Positions 35,329 to 45,585 of a stretch of 64,000 nt of DNA are shown here, one piece after another (position 1 is the first letter of the stretch; each line of letters starts with the position of its first letter). A model generated the notes under the pieces. That model was given only the letters and a program-made list of their open reading frames with translations, ran no database searches and had not been told where the DNA came from. A program made the position numbers and the translations under genes. Source of the DNA: Petrosia ficiformis (taxonomy: Eukaryota; Porifera; Demospongiae; Haplosclerida; Petrosiidae); the NCBI GenBank assembly GCA_947044365.1, contig OX345636.1, positions 61,383,537 through 61,447,536 on the forward strand, in the 5' to 3' direction.

Positions 35329-37636
35329 TGTGTCACTTGCGCGACTATGCGTTGTATACGTAGTTAAGGAAGCTGCGTCATTCCCGGGGGGCTCGGTCAA
35401 TTAATGGGCGTGGCATGTAAAAGAACGCGCGTTCTAGGCTCTTTGAGCTACAGACAAGCCAGGAAGATTCAGAAACTGCTAATAACTGTTGTATATAGCA
35501 GAGAAACAGTATAAATATTATGCAAGAATCTTTAACAAGTAAGTATAATAAGTTGTTAAGTTTCAGATATGAGGAAGTCATCATTTAGAACCTTGTAGGA
35601 ATACTTCAGTCGGTTCATCAAAGATCTGTGTACTTAGACTGTAATCAGGCTTACACTTACTTCTTCAGGCCCTAGCTTTCGAGTACACAGAAAGGTAGAG
35701 ACACTAGTGCCATCAGCAATGCTTAATACATAGTCATCACAAAGCAAATATAGGGATGTTTTTTTTCTCTATATACACTTGTTCTGAGGTCATGTTGAAT
35801 GTGAATGAAACTTTGTCTGTTCATATTGACATGACCTCGATATTAAGATTTGATGACTTCATAATAATTTATTAAAGTCATAATTATTATACAGAATAGT
35901 TTAATGATCTTTATATTAAGATATGATGACTTCATAATTATTCATAAGGTTAATACATGTATGCTTTGGATGTGTCATATACGATACTCATTAGGGGTGG
36001 GCGGTATATAGGTATTTAGTTGAAATTCTATATTGATTTAGAAAGGAGTGCTAGACATCAACATAAGATGCTAAATTTGTGTGTTGAGGAGTGTTTCTGT
36101 TGTTTAGTAGCACGAGTCAATTGATATAAGTGACTTCCCGTTGAGCTTATACTATAGTATGTTAAATATAGATCTACATGTAGTATTATAGAAGTTTGAA
36201 TGAGTTGTTTGTGGTGATTCAGGCATTGCTTGATGCCTAAAAATGTTCGTGGGCGTGACCAATCATAGCTTTGAATATTGTTTTCCAACCTTCGTCCAGC
36301 CCTAACATGTATACATATCTACATTGTATATGTAGATGTACATACATACACATGTACATTATACGTGTACAGCAAAAATCATGAGAAGTTTAAAATTCAA
36401 ATATTACAAGTACGCTACACACCAATAGCCAATATTGTACACAAACCTTGATGTTGAAGTGTTTCAATACACACTGAATGACACCATTCATCAGTTCCAT
36501 CTTCAATACAGTACATCAACTGACCATGTGCTGTTATCATAGCATTAACTACACCTCCTTGACCTCTGTTTAACTGAAGGATTTGAATGTTCTTCCATTG
36601 AAGTGACTCTGATGTGAACTTCATTATATGTACAAGTCCATTAAACTCGATCTACACGTAATTAACAGATCACATGATCACTATGCCTTATACATGTACA
36701 TGTACAAGACTACAAGACCAGTCAACTCTATCTAATTAACTGATCATGTGATCAGATGCCTCATACATGAACACGTATGTACAAGTCCATTACAATCCTT
36801 CTAATTAACAGATCACATGATCAGTATTCATGTATAAGTGTCTGGTGATTGTAATAAAATTCCGCGTCATTTCAAATAAAATATATTACAGAAAGATGGT
36901 GGGTGAGAATTTTACACACTAAGCATGTATACAGAATTTCCCTCATTATTCTTAAATATGTATTTGCTTCCAGAAATACTATCCATGGATCTACACTTGT
37001 TCCGTAATTAACATATGCCACAGTAAAGAGGGTGTGATCCACCAAACCACAGGCCTATAGACCAGTTACATATACCTCTATGGAAGATTAAGGTTTTAAA
37101 AAATATTAATTAAGATGCAAGCAGAGGTGCAATGGTTCAGTGGACCACATCCTTGTTGCTATTACATATATTATTTACGCTACATTTACCAATCTTTTTG
37201 CTGGTCATGAATGAGGAAAAGTGATAAATATAAACTTACAATTGCAATATGAGTACTATCAATCATTAAGACAGCTATGATCTTGGATGCCACACCCACT
37301 GGATCACACCCATTATCAGATACTGCATTCAGTGGAACTTGATCAAATATATATACTTCATGTTCATCTATTAAATGATTATCATAATTATATAATTATA
37401 ATATTACATGTTATATATCAACATACCATTTCTGAGTGATTTATATGTAATAATTACATGTCCTTGCAGTAGCCACACACCCTCTAACTGTCTGTGATTC
37501 TTCAACAACTCTCTGAGATTCTAAATAAATGCACAAACAAAATTATACAATGTGTCAAATATTCAATTATTCTAACCTGAATACTTCTCAGTGATGGCCA
37601 GGCTTCAACGAGTCTGTGAACCTCGAACAAACACAT
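25001..37636 (-). CDS. Large minus-strand gene, propeller-like N-terminus, unknown family
   Basis: Exons in reading order: 37636-37577 (start MCLFEVHRLVEAWPSLRSIQ), 37520-37427, 37367-37240, 36651-36447, 34894-34814, 33596-33521, 32776-32684, 31413-31342, 31167-31048, 30523-30482, 29472-29401, 29271-about 29191, 27265-27169, 25845-25799, 25744-25710, 25087-25001 (stop). Phases match through the first six junctions and the last two. N-terminal exons alternate short hydrophobic strands (GHVIITYKSL, EVYIFDQVPL, LVHIMKF, QLMYCIEDGT), like a beta-propeller. Later exons look helical (ALTILLDNELWDDAIHMMKQ). Propeller-then-solenoid order is seen in trafficking and kinetochore proteins, but I recognise no family. 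Gaps in phase near 32.6-31.4 kb and 27.1-25.9 kb mean exons are missed or lost. Confidence 0.6.
25285..25350 (+). repeat. Dispersed repeat 3' end with ACAGACAGACAG tail
   Basis: CAAACAGACAGACAGACAGA then CACCAGATTACAGTAACCCT. Related text at 32545-32615 (ACAGACAGACAAACAGAC...CTACCGTAATCC) and 42095-42160 (CACCAGATTAGAGTAACCCT). Probably the 3' end of a SINE-like family. Confidence 0.6.
25975..26115. repeat. Palindrome with donor-like ends on both strands
   Basis: ATAACATACCTCC...CACATGGAATATATTGTC on the left and GACAATATATTCCATGTG...GGAGGTATGTTATAAC on the right are inverted repeats around a GATGACATCAGG...GTGTCATTGCAG centre. Both arms read exon-GTATGT outwards, so each strand shows an acceptor-exon-donor look-alike (plus strand RQYIPCVHEE). 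A fold-back MITE or a duplicated, inverted exon. Confidence 0.65.
26504..26659 (+). other. Unassigned coding-like open stretch
   Basis: Open for about 50 codons without a start: YLVIVLKFDVDEFEEHLLLK then acidic text (ELDGIKHIEEEEISDKDK). Base composition and amino-acid sense look coding. It lies on the opposite strand within the large minus gene. No clear acceptor or donor; possible remnant of a transposon or nested gene. Confidence 0.3.
26785..27165 (-). repeat. Dispersed repeat family A, copy 2 (inverted)
   Basis: Reverse-strand match to 23965-24400, including AGGGATGGCCCTGCAGCCCAT at its upper end and TTATCTACTCTTC, TGTAGAACTTTAGGAATATA. It lies directly after the donor of exon 27265-27169, leaving only a few intron bases between exon and repeat. 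Confidence 0.75.
27247..28318 (-). repeat. 74-bp minisatellite containing a splice acceptor and coding bases
   Basis: Fifteen units with a 74-bp period. Each includes, on the minus strand, CATACACACAGTGATTATCC: the acceptor and first codons of exon 27265-27169 (DYPNVE). The exon's own start is the first unit. Most units keep AG at the acceptor and an upstream TATAATTATATTCC tract; units alternate GGAATAT and GGTATAT. Unit 15 near 28281 is diverged (GGATCATCAC). Confidence 0.95.
28930..29165 (+). repeat. Dispersed repeat family D, copy 3
   Basis: ACTTTAAGCTATTCCAAAAA through GCAAGTAGGTTGAAAGTCTG, related to 7550-7745. It directly abuts the broken exon copy ending at 29191 and probably caused the loss of its 3' end. 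Confidence 0.6.
29191..29728 (-). repeat. Segmental duplication, copy 1 (two exons)
   Basis: Matches 31087-31697 closely, including exon 29472-29401 (CKRITDHAQMFVDSLFPITT, identical to 31413-31342) and exon 29271 onward (TTPGDYLDNGKLLASC). Homology stops at GGATAATAAAGG, exactly where repeat family D abuts at 28930-29165. The second exon therefore loses the last 13 residues and donor that copy 2 retains, so this copy is probably disabled or uses another end. Confidence 0.75.
30780..31030 (-). repeat. Serial copies of an exon 3' end with its donor
   Basis: The last bases of exon 31167-31048 (ACTCTCAGTATGGCGTACC, CTAAAG, then GTAT) recur downstream at about 31000-31020, 30885-30912 and 30788-30812, each embedded in ACATGTACATGT runs. 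At least one copy (near 30788) keeps CTAAAGGTATTG, a usable-looking donor. Confidence 0.7.
31048..31697 (-). repeat. Segmental duplication, copy 2 (two complete exons)
   Basis: Holds exon 31413-31342 (24 codons, phase 0-0) and exon 31167-31048 (40 codons, phase 0-0, ending NHYTLSMAYQLLK before GTATAG). Exon 30523-30482 (NDTGKPATLPLSSE) then joins in phase. The 1.9-kb offset from copy 1 defines a tandem exon-block duplication in the minus-strand gene. Confidence 0.75.
32684..32776 (-). CDS. Exon with an apparent single-base frameshift
   Basis: Acceptor GACTCCAG and incoming phase fit exon 33596-33521, giving RYIVSLCVHPISKHFLCFTE and then TGA. The other frame continues NDGTIYQLIWRDG to donor GTTAGT. 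The switch lies at a TTTT run near 32734; one T fewer would make the exon open throughout. Either a recent inactivating mutation, an assembly homopolymer error, or a different exon end. Confidence 0.55.
32845..33152. repeat. ~86-bp tandem repeat, about 3.6 copies
   Basis: Unit begins TGTAGTGCTGAGATAATAAT, contains ATTACTAGTCTATTA and ends in ACATGTATATACACATGTAC runs. Units are nearly identical. It is in the intron between exons 33596-33521 and 32776-32684. Confidence 0.9.
33160..33380 (+). repeat. Dispersed repeat family A, copy 3 (3' half)
   Basis: GTCAATTAACGGGTGTG through AGTAGATAATCAAAATAATA and TGTTGGACACCACAAACCA, matching the 3' half of family A. Truncated at its 5' end by the tandem repeat at 32845-33152. 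Confidence 0.7.
33930..34048. mobile_element. MITE with GAAATACCACTTCCACATA ends
   Basis: GAAATACCACTTCCACATAA and TTATGTGGAAGTGGTATTTC are nearly perfect 20-bp terminal inverted repeats about 118 bp apart. The same ends occur in the hairpin at 23818-23862. Sequence left of it (33840-33930) matches inverted the 5' part of repeat A near 23865-23950, so the two are parts of one larger family. Confidence 0.75.
34050..34780. other. Intron without recognised feature
   Basis: Intron between exons 34894-34814 and 33596-33521 of the minus gene. AT-rich; no exon, array or paired ends seen. 34900-35240 is likewise featureless apart from ACATGTA runs. Confidence 0.45.
35245..35770 (+). repeat. Dispersed repeat family A, copy 4
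   Basis: TGGCCCATAGGGCCATCCCT, a (TA)n run, TATGCGTTGTATACGTAGTT, CCCGGGGGGCTCGGTCAATT, then a diverged 3' part. The last 120 bases include unrelated inserted sequence before AAATATAGGGATG. In an intron of the minus gene. Confidence 0.75.
35993..36305 (+). mobile_element. hAT-like MITE fragment
   Basis: Starts TTAGGGGTGGGCGGTATA and ends CTTCGTCCAGCCCTAA. The interior shares GTCAATTGATATAAGTGACT with the element at 12362-12913. Confidence 0.55.
36447..36651 (-). CDS. Exon 4 of the minus-strand propeller-like gene
   Basis: 205-bp exon, acceptor ACGTGTAG, donor GTTTGTG, phase 0 to 1. Encodes IEFNGLVHIMKF...SLQWKNIQILQL...GGVVNAMITAHGQLMYC...ETLQHQ. Repeating strand-turn units are consistent with propeller blades. 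It joins in phase to 34894-34814, whose sense is ENGKFLLSNHTSLISNC. Confidence 0.65.
36660..37235. other. Intron of the minus gene, weak internal repeats
   Basis: AATTAACAGATCACATGATC at 36661, its variant at 36737 and again at 36810 form three spaced copies of a ~75-bp unit that includes CAAGTCCATTA, the sequence just inside exon 36651-36447. The rest to 37235 has no recognised feature. Confidence 0.5.
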
Positions 37637-37796
37637 ATCTTGCAAAACGAGTAACGACTTTTAATGACACACCCACAAACAAACGGCACTGCACTCGCAG
37701 CCAGTTGCCACTTCCAGTACGCGTACTAAATTATAAAGCAGTGTGGCCGTGGCTAGGCTTGCGCGTATATAGGCTTATATATAATAATATAATATA

Positions 37797-38760
37797 ACTA
37801 GCTTAATTAACTACCGCCTTCGGCGGTTTAAGCTAGGCAAGTGCATAGTATATGCTCTAAGCATAGTAGTGTATTATTGTCATTAATTATCTAGAATCAA
37901 TTAAATTTACATACCACGAATGAATGTATTATAATTTTTGTTTAATAAATGAATAAACTAAATTTTATGTCTCTCTGACTCTGTTACATATTCTCTGTAA
38001 TCACGTTCTATGAGGGGTGAATATTACCAAAATTAGGATACACTTTTCATTGAGTGGAGAGGCGTGACTTTGTCGTCGAGTGGCATGCCAATCCTAAGAT
38101 CTCCTGCACTCTCCTGCTACTACTGTCTCCAAAGCCTTTGATAGTTTAAGCTAGGCAAGCGTAATATGGTTTTTAAAAGCATTATTATCTAGAATCATAA
38201 TTAATTTTATTTATTTATACTACGAATGAATGTATTATAATTTTTGATTAATAAATGAATAAACGAAACATTATGTCTCTTTCTCTTTCTCTCTCTCCGA
38301 CTCTGTTCAATCTTCTCTGTACTTGTCTTTCCAGTTCTGAATGCCTTTGGTAGTTTAAGCTAGGCAAGCATAGTACCTTCTGAGTGTAGTACACTACAGG
38401 CTCTTTATATGTCTATCTCTGAGATGTTATATAGCTATGCTTCCTTCTCTATATCAGTTAGTCTTGTCTGTGTTTGTCTATCTCTGCCTGCATGAGATTC
38501 TCTATCAGAGTAAGATGGGCTTCTTTAGTGTTGTCTGTGTTTGTCTATGTCTGTCTCTATTCAAACATCCTCTCTGTCTAATTCTGTCGCTGATTATTGT
38601 CTATCTCTTCTCCAATCTTCTTTATGAACGCACAAATGATTTACTGTCAACGCCTTCTTTTATTACGTCACGCCAATCAATGCGTCCCGTCAATGTCTAA
38701 TTTTCTGGGTCTTGGTTGCGGGTGATATCGACAGACAGACAACGGTATTATTATCACTTT
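37797..38760. repeat. ~0.95-kb duplicated block, copy 1
   Basis: Starts AACTAGCTTAATTAACTACC, contains the hairpin CCGCCTTCGGCGG, TTTAAGCTAGGCAAG repeated three times, pyrimidine-rich TCTCTCTCTCT text, TATGAACGCACAAATGATTT and ends CTTGGTTGCGGGTGATAT. Copy 2 is 39418-40366. It lies between the start of the minus gene and the start of the MGAT1-like gene. The small Leu/Ser-rich ORFs in both copies are unlikely to be real. Confidence 0.85.
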
Positions 38761-39417
38761 CAGTTTCTTTAGTGTTGTAATTTTACAACATCCTGTCAGA
38801 TAGGAAGTACCACACCTACTTATTACATTGCTAAATTTAACTGCAATGGCTGGGTCTTGGATGTACCACACCCCAAATTACTGTAGATTACAAGAGTATA
38901 CCAATGTGGTGGCGGCATGTCGGCATTCTATTGTTCAAAACGCCTACGCTTCGTTGGATGTGGTCTAGCGGTGCTTTGATTCAAGTGTCCGCCCTTTGAT
39001 GTAAGTTAGCTTAGAGTAAAAAAAAAAAAAAAAAAAAAGTGAAAGGAGAGGAGAGTAGAACGTTATGTTGATGTTTGTGTGATGTATAGACTTGGGTTTC
39101 TAGCTGGTTCTAGCGAGAGAGAAAGGGATGTTGGGAGAATAAGTGACAAATAGCGTTCGTGTGCAGACTTGAGTAGATGCTGTGCTTGCAGTAATTGGTA
39201 AGCAAGGTTGAGGTGAGTGTTAGATTGCTCCAGAAGTTGGAGAAAGTTGCAAATTGCCTGTATTCATTTGCAACGAAGGTTTTGATTTTAATGAGATGCT
39301 GAGCCACACCTCGCAATCAGTATATTACATCCATGGTAGGTGTGGTTGGAATTATTATTAAAATTAATTCATTCTTTTTTCAAAAGCCCCCGGGTTACGA
39401 AACTGTAAGTGTTATAT

Positions 39418-40366
39418 AGACTAGCTTAACTACCGCCTTCGGCGGTTTAAGCTAGGCAAGTGCATAGTATATATAGTAGTGTAGTATTGTCATTAATTAA
39501 AAGGATTACTATCTAGAATCAATTAAATTTACATACCACGAATGAATGTATTATAATTTGTGTTTGAATAAACTAAATTTTATGTCTCTCTGACCCTGTT
39601 ACATCCTCTCTTTAATTAATCGCCTTCTATGAGAGGTGAATAGTACCAAAATTAGGATACACTTTCCATTGAGTGGAGAGGCGTGACTTTGTCGTCGAGT
39701 GGCATGCAAATCCTATAAGATCTCCTGAACTCTCCTGCTACTACTGTCTCCAATACGGAAGCCTTTGATAGTTTAAGCTAGGCAAGCGTAATATGGTTTT
39801 TAATTAAAAGAATTATTATCTACAATCATAATTAATTTTATTTATTTATACTACGAATGAATGTATTATAATTTTTGATTAATAAATGAATAAACGAAAT
39901 GATATATCTCTTGCTCTCTCTCTCTCTCCTAGTTTAAGCTTGGCAAGCATAGTACCTTCTAAGTGTAGTACTTTACAGGCTCTTTATATGTCTATCTCTG
40001 AGATGTTAGCTAGGCTTCCTTCTCTATATCAGTTAGTCTTGTCTGTGTTTGTCTATGCATGAGATTCTCTATCAGAGTGAGATGGGCTTCTTTAGTCTTG
40101 TCCGTGTTTGTCTATGTCTGTCTCTATTCAAATATCCTGAACTCTCATTCTACCACTGTCTCCAAAGCTATTCTCCCTCTTTGTCTAATTCTATCGCTGA
40201 TTATTGTCTATCTCTTCTCCGATCTTCTTTATGAACGCACAAATGATTTACTGTCAAAGCCTTCTTTTATTACGCACGTCAATCAAAGCGTCGCGTGACG
40301 TCAACGTCTAATTTTCTGGGTCTTGGTTGCGGGTGATATCAACAGACAGACAACGGTATTATTATA
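39418..40366. repeat. ~0.95-kb duplicated block, copy 2
   Basis: Direct repeat of 37797-38760 about 1.62 kb downstream with small indels. Both copies carry the CGCCTTCGGCGG hairpin and end AACAGACAGACAACGGTATT or its GACAGACAGAC variant. The 660-bp spacer (38761-39417) holds a poly-A run at 39020-39038 and no gene. Confidence 0.85.
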
Positions 40367-40399
40367 TATATTATTATAATATATATAATTATATATACG

Positions 40400-40872
40400 T
40401 CTAAGTGCAACCACACCCTAGGCTCTACAAAGTACTATACTAGTGCACTACTGAATTGCCGCGAATTCAGAATAAGGCGTAACGCATTGGACTTTAGTCT
40501 TGCGGCCCCCCCCCCCCCCCCCGGGCCGACGACTCCGTTACATAATTACAAGACGGTCTCGCACTACACTAGCACACAAGATCTTAAGACTAACCATCTA
40601 TAGGATCTTTAGTTTTCGGCTAAGAGGGGGTGACCCTTTGATTAGGTCATTTTGTAACCCGGGGTGTGCTAAAAGTTCCGCATTACGGCTATTACGTACT
40701 ACGTGCTGCGACGAAACGTATGTGACGTTTGCAGGGCTAGGGAGGTACGTCACGACAATCACACCCACGCAAACTGCACTGCACTATAACAGAGGGGCGT
40801 TACCCTGACCATTATCTCTGCTGTTTAAAGAACATGTATGTACAGCACTGAAGGACAGAAAAGGCCGTTAAA
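40400..40872 (+). promoter_or_regulatory. CpG-richer upstream region of the MGAT1-like gene
   Basis: The 470 bp before the ATG at 40873 have many more CG dinucleotides than the surroundings (CGCGAATTC, CGACGAAACG, ACGTACGTCACGAC). This fits a promoter or 5' UTR, but no TATA box or initiator can be assigned with confidence. Confidence 0.35.
40502..40522. repeat. Poly-C run
   Basis: About 17 consecutive C flanked by GCGG and GGGCCGACG, 350 bp 5' of the MGAT1-like start codon. G/C homopolymers this long are rare in this AT-rich window. Length may be affected by sequencing. Confidence 0.85.
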
Positions 40873-43800
40873 ATGCGACCAATGACTACATTGACCACCA
40901 TATGCCTTCTCTTAACGTTCTGGAGTGTGGTTATGACTGTAATACTGTTATCAAACAACGGACCTGAACAAGTGAGTTGACTTCTGTATAATAGGATGTT
41001 CAAAAAATCATTCAATATATAAACGAGAGAGCGAGAAGATATCTGGTAGATATGGAAGTCAGAATTGATGCTTTTGATACAAGGAATCGACAACACTTAG
41101 ATGAACTCCATCAAGAAATAAAACAACTAAAAGGTATTTTAATACTAGACTTTGTTTGTCTGACAAGGAAAGAATTCTTAATGTATCAATAAAAATAAAC
41201 AGGGGGCTACCTGGTGTGGAAGTGTGCTTACACTTTGAAGCAGGTTTTGTCTTTGGAGGGAGAAACTATAACATAATAACCATGTAAGATTATAACCTAC
41301 CATCCACTAGGCAACTTTGGAGTTAACAACAAATTGCCTAGTAGATGATAAAAAGCTATAGGTTGCAACCATCAAGCAACATGTAGTCACAAAGTAGAAG
41401 CATGCTCTATCTACACAAACATGGAGTTGACAAGTTGTTGCCAAAGCCAAAGCTACCTAGTGGATTGTAGGCTTTAGTAGTAGCCAGCCCCTCCTAATGT
41501 CAAGTATGTGTTGGAGACTACATTTATGAATGAATGCACTCACAATGCAGAACCCTCGCCACAAGTGTGATTGGGAAAAAAGAGTGACAAGAAAATAATT
41601 CAGATTATACTTGCCTTATAAAGAATATTATACTGAGATAATTATTATACTTATATATGTGTGTGTTACAACTTACACTCCAGTCCTAGCAAGAGTACAT
41701 AATTCCTAGTATAAGTAGGGCAGTCCTTTATAAAACCATAGATCTATTTTGTGGCTTTAATCATGTATAAGCAATGAAATTGACTGTCATGGTGCAGAAA
41801 GCTTAGAGCCAGCTTGATGTTGTAGCAGCCACTACTTCAACTTTACTTGGTTTCAAGCTGTGACAGCGATAGCTTTCAAGCAAGATGAGTTGTGTTTCCA
41901 TATACTCTTTTGCTACCAGAAGTCTTCTGAAAGTGGTGAAACAGCAATTGTGACTTGTAAAACTTGTCATAACTTCATGACCAAAAGGTTTTTGAAAAAG
42001 CCTGTCTTTTATTTTGATAATTTCACATCTTTTGGTAGCTTGATATAAGTCCCAATGATGTTAGTTATTCAGAAATTTTGTTCATACTTGCACATGCACA
42101 TAGACTGAACACCAGATTAGAGTAACCCTCTGCTCCACCTTTGCAGGCAAGGGTTAATAACTCAGAATATAATATTGAGGAAGCTCCTTTGTATACAAAG
42201 AAGCTGTTTGAGAAGCCACATATACTGTACAGAAATAAAAATGATCTGTTTTGTTTCTACTTGACACTGTCAAGCCAGGAAAGGGAGTTACTTCAGAAAT
42301 AATCTAATATAGATTAAGTTGGAAGCAATCGGCCATTATATATAGTTTCACTAAGTTATTCACAAAAAGAGGCCATGGCTGCTTCCTATTAAAGAAATAA
42401 TGTCTTTGTAGAATTCTTTAACAGTTTCTTTGCATTAGAAACAACTTCCTCATAGGATTCTTAATATGACACAGATGCATGATTGATTGTATAAGGCTTG
42501 TGCAATGTGTTATTATGATCATTATGAAAGCTTGAGAGAACAAAGGAAAAGGATTGATTGCCAGGACATTCTGATGTGTAGTCAGACACTCTTATCACTG
42601 ATGGCAGGAGTGTAGGATTGTACTAATTCCAAAGCTTGCTTCACACCTAAATTTGTTGTGTACTTTACGCTCCTTATATTAAAATGTTTCAGACCTTTCC
42701 CAAGGAGGTAGGTGTTGGCAACACAACATTGTTCAAAATATATCGTAGGAGTCAATGTGTATACTATCAACTTCCACTACTGTACTATGAAGTTACCTAT
42801 TATGTATGCTAGCAGCAAATATTTGATAACTGAATCCCTAATATACAATATACACTGGGTCTTCCTATAGTAATTCCTAATATACAATGTACACTGGGTC
42901 TTCCTATAGTAATTCCTAATATACAATATACACTGGGTCTTCCTATAGTAATTCCTAATATACAATGTACACTGGGTCTTCCTATAGTAATTCCTAATAT
43001 ACAATATACACTGGGTCTTCCTATAGTAATTCCTAATATACAATGTACACTGGGTCTTCCTATAGTAATTCCTAATATACAATATACACTGGGTCTTCCT
43101 ATAGTAATTCCTAATATACAATGTACACTGGGTCTTCCTATAGTAATTCCTAATATACAATGTACACTGGGTCTTCCTATAGTAATTCCTAATATACAAT
43201 ATACACTGGGTCTTCCTATAGTAATTACTAATATACAATGTACACTGGGTCTTCCTATAGTAATTCCTAATATACAATGTACACTGGGTCTTCCTATAGT
43301 AATTACTAATATACAATGTACACTGGGTCTTCCTATAGTAATTCCTAATATACAATATACACTGGGTCTTCCTATAGTAATTCCTAATATACAATGTACA
43401 CTGGGTCTTCCTATAGTAATTCCTAATATACAATATACACTGGGTCTTCCTATAGTAATTCCTAATATACAATATACACTGATTGTATTCTGTGTTAGCT
43501 TTATGTTTCAATAAGTCATGTCTTAATCAAGTGTAGTAGTTTCTCATTTTTTGATAGGAGGAAGATATAGTGCATGCCTAATTTGTTCTGTAGAATGAAG
43601 TGAAGTTTATAATACTCGATACTTTGGCCACAATTTTCATTTAGATCAAAATGAGAAGTTTTCCTTTTTCAGGGACAGTCATTGTTTTGCTTCTCCTGAC
43701 AGTGTCTGATACTGCTAGCTTCTTACAGCTGTCATTTATGCCATATTGTAGCTGTAGCTAATTAATTAAAACTGAGATTATCCTATTTGTAATGGTGTTG

Positions 43801-45544
43801 TTAGTGATAGCCTGGTGGTTGAATTATATTGATGTCGTCTGTATATGAATGAACAGCTTTTGTGTTACGCAAATCTGTAATAATTGTTAACCATGCCTCA
43901 ATGTCTATACATGTGTGATTACTATTCCAAAAAGCAGTGAACCTCTTGTAAAACAAATGTTGTCTTTGTTGATATTTAGTGTTGTGTTAGTTTGACAATA
44001 TTGACCACTTTTAGTTATACATGTACATGTAGTTATATTATACCTAGTTAGATATGGTTTAATTAATTAATAATAGTCTTAGGATTTTAGTTTTAGTTAA
44101 CTAACTAAAAGTACCCATTATTGGTCTGTTTTCATTTTAGTTAGTTATAGTTATTGCACTAGACCTGTAATTTAGTTACAGTTTCATTAATTAAAATCAC
44201 TAAAAGAGGCACTGGTCGGGATTTACCACCTCTCACATGAATTAACCACCTCTCAGATACAATGTACATTAATTGTTTCTCAGATAATGCAGATATAGGC
44301 TACTGAGACAGAATTAAGTATAAACTAGATAAACAGCACTAAATGCAAGCTAGAATCTAACTACCCTCTACGTAGTCTGGGCAGAACACTGTTATAATTA
44401 TAGTCACAACACTTGTAGGAATTGCACAACATAATCATGGCTTTCTAATTCAAAATGGCCTAAAAACAATATCACCTAATTATGGACTGTGAAAATTAAA
44501 CCTTCCCAATCTAGAGTATTATTATTCAAATATTCTTTTACGTATCCATGGTTACATGTACATGTATGTATGTGTGATTTTGGAATAGATTATTAGATTT
44601 GGTCATTTCTGTATATGAACTGAATCTGAGATCATTATAGTTTTCAATGAAATGTGCATTACTACATGTTCAATCATTGTGGTGGTTACACTGTATATAT
44701 GAACTGAATCTGAGATCATTATAGTTTTCAATGAAATGTGCATTACTACATGTTCAATCACTATGGTAATTACACTGTATATATGAACTGAATCTGAGAT
44801 CAGTTTGACAAAATTGCATGCTTTATCTCCCTGTTACCATAGCAATTGTTAATGAGCTTAGTTTAAACATAATGTGATTCTACTCTAAATACATGTAAGT
44901 AACAAGGATTGGAGGAGCTTTACTCAATTGCTATTTCTGGATACTAAATATCATTTACAAATCATATCACAGTTGTACATTTATCAGTTATTATAGTTAT
45001 GAAAACTATTGCTATCTTGTTGTGTAAAGTACATGTACTGTTGATAATAATAATAATACTGTCAAATAGTGTGACATGTACATGTACATGTAGCTGCTCT
45101 GTTGAAACACATACAGTACGTCATACATGGGTTGAACACAAATGTAGCTACATGTACATGTACATGTACATGTAGCTGCTCTGTTGAATCACACAAGCAC
45201 ATACAGTAAATCATACATCAGGCTTTCATTTAGAAAAATTGCCAAGGGGGGGCAAAATTAGAATGCGGCGAAATAAATGAAACCCTGTACATGGGTTGAA
45301 CATAAATGCAGCTACATGTACATGTACATGTAGCTGCTCTGTTGAATCACACAAACACATACGTCATACATGGGTGGAACACAAATGTGCTTGTGCTTAA
45401 GGTGCTTTAAGCACATTTTTGCAGTGTTTAAAGGTACTGTTAAGCATTTTTCTGGATAAAGTGATTGTGCTTGCACGTATACTTGACTGCTTTTTATTTA
45501 AAGTGCTTGTTAAGCAGAAATGCAGTTTTAGAAATTAGTTGAAC

Positions 45545-45585
<41 letters not shown>

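Noticed and set aside
38437..38700. Hydrophobic 87-codon ORF, with a relative at 40059-40298
   Set aside because: Lies in duplicated pyrimidine-rich non-coding blocks; the two copies differ by frame-breaking changes.
40460..40500. tRNA-like phrase GCGTAACGCATTGGACTTTA
   Set aside because: It recalls a D-arm and anticodon stem, but no T-arm or acceptor stem can be paired, and a poly-C run interrupts it.
40500..40808. 102-codon plus ORF starting in the poly-C run
   Set aside because: Begins in a homopolymer and lies just upstream of the MGAT1-like start; more likely promoter or UTR.
42777..43511. 244-residue repetitive protein on the minus strand
   Set aside because: Frame is held open by a 39-bp tandem repeat inside an intron; no splice or domain support.
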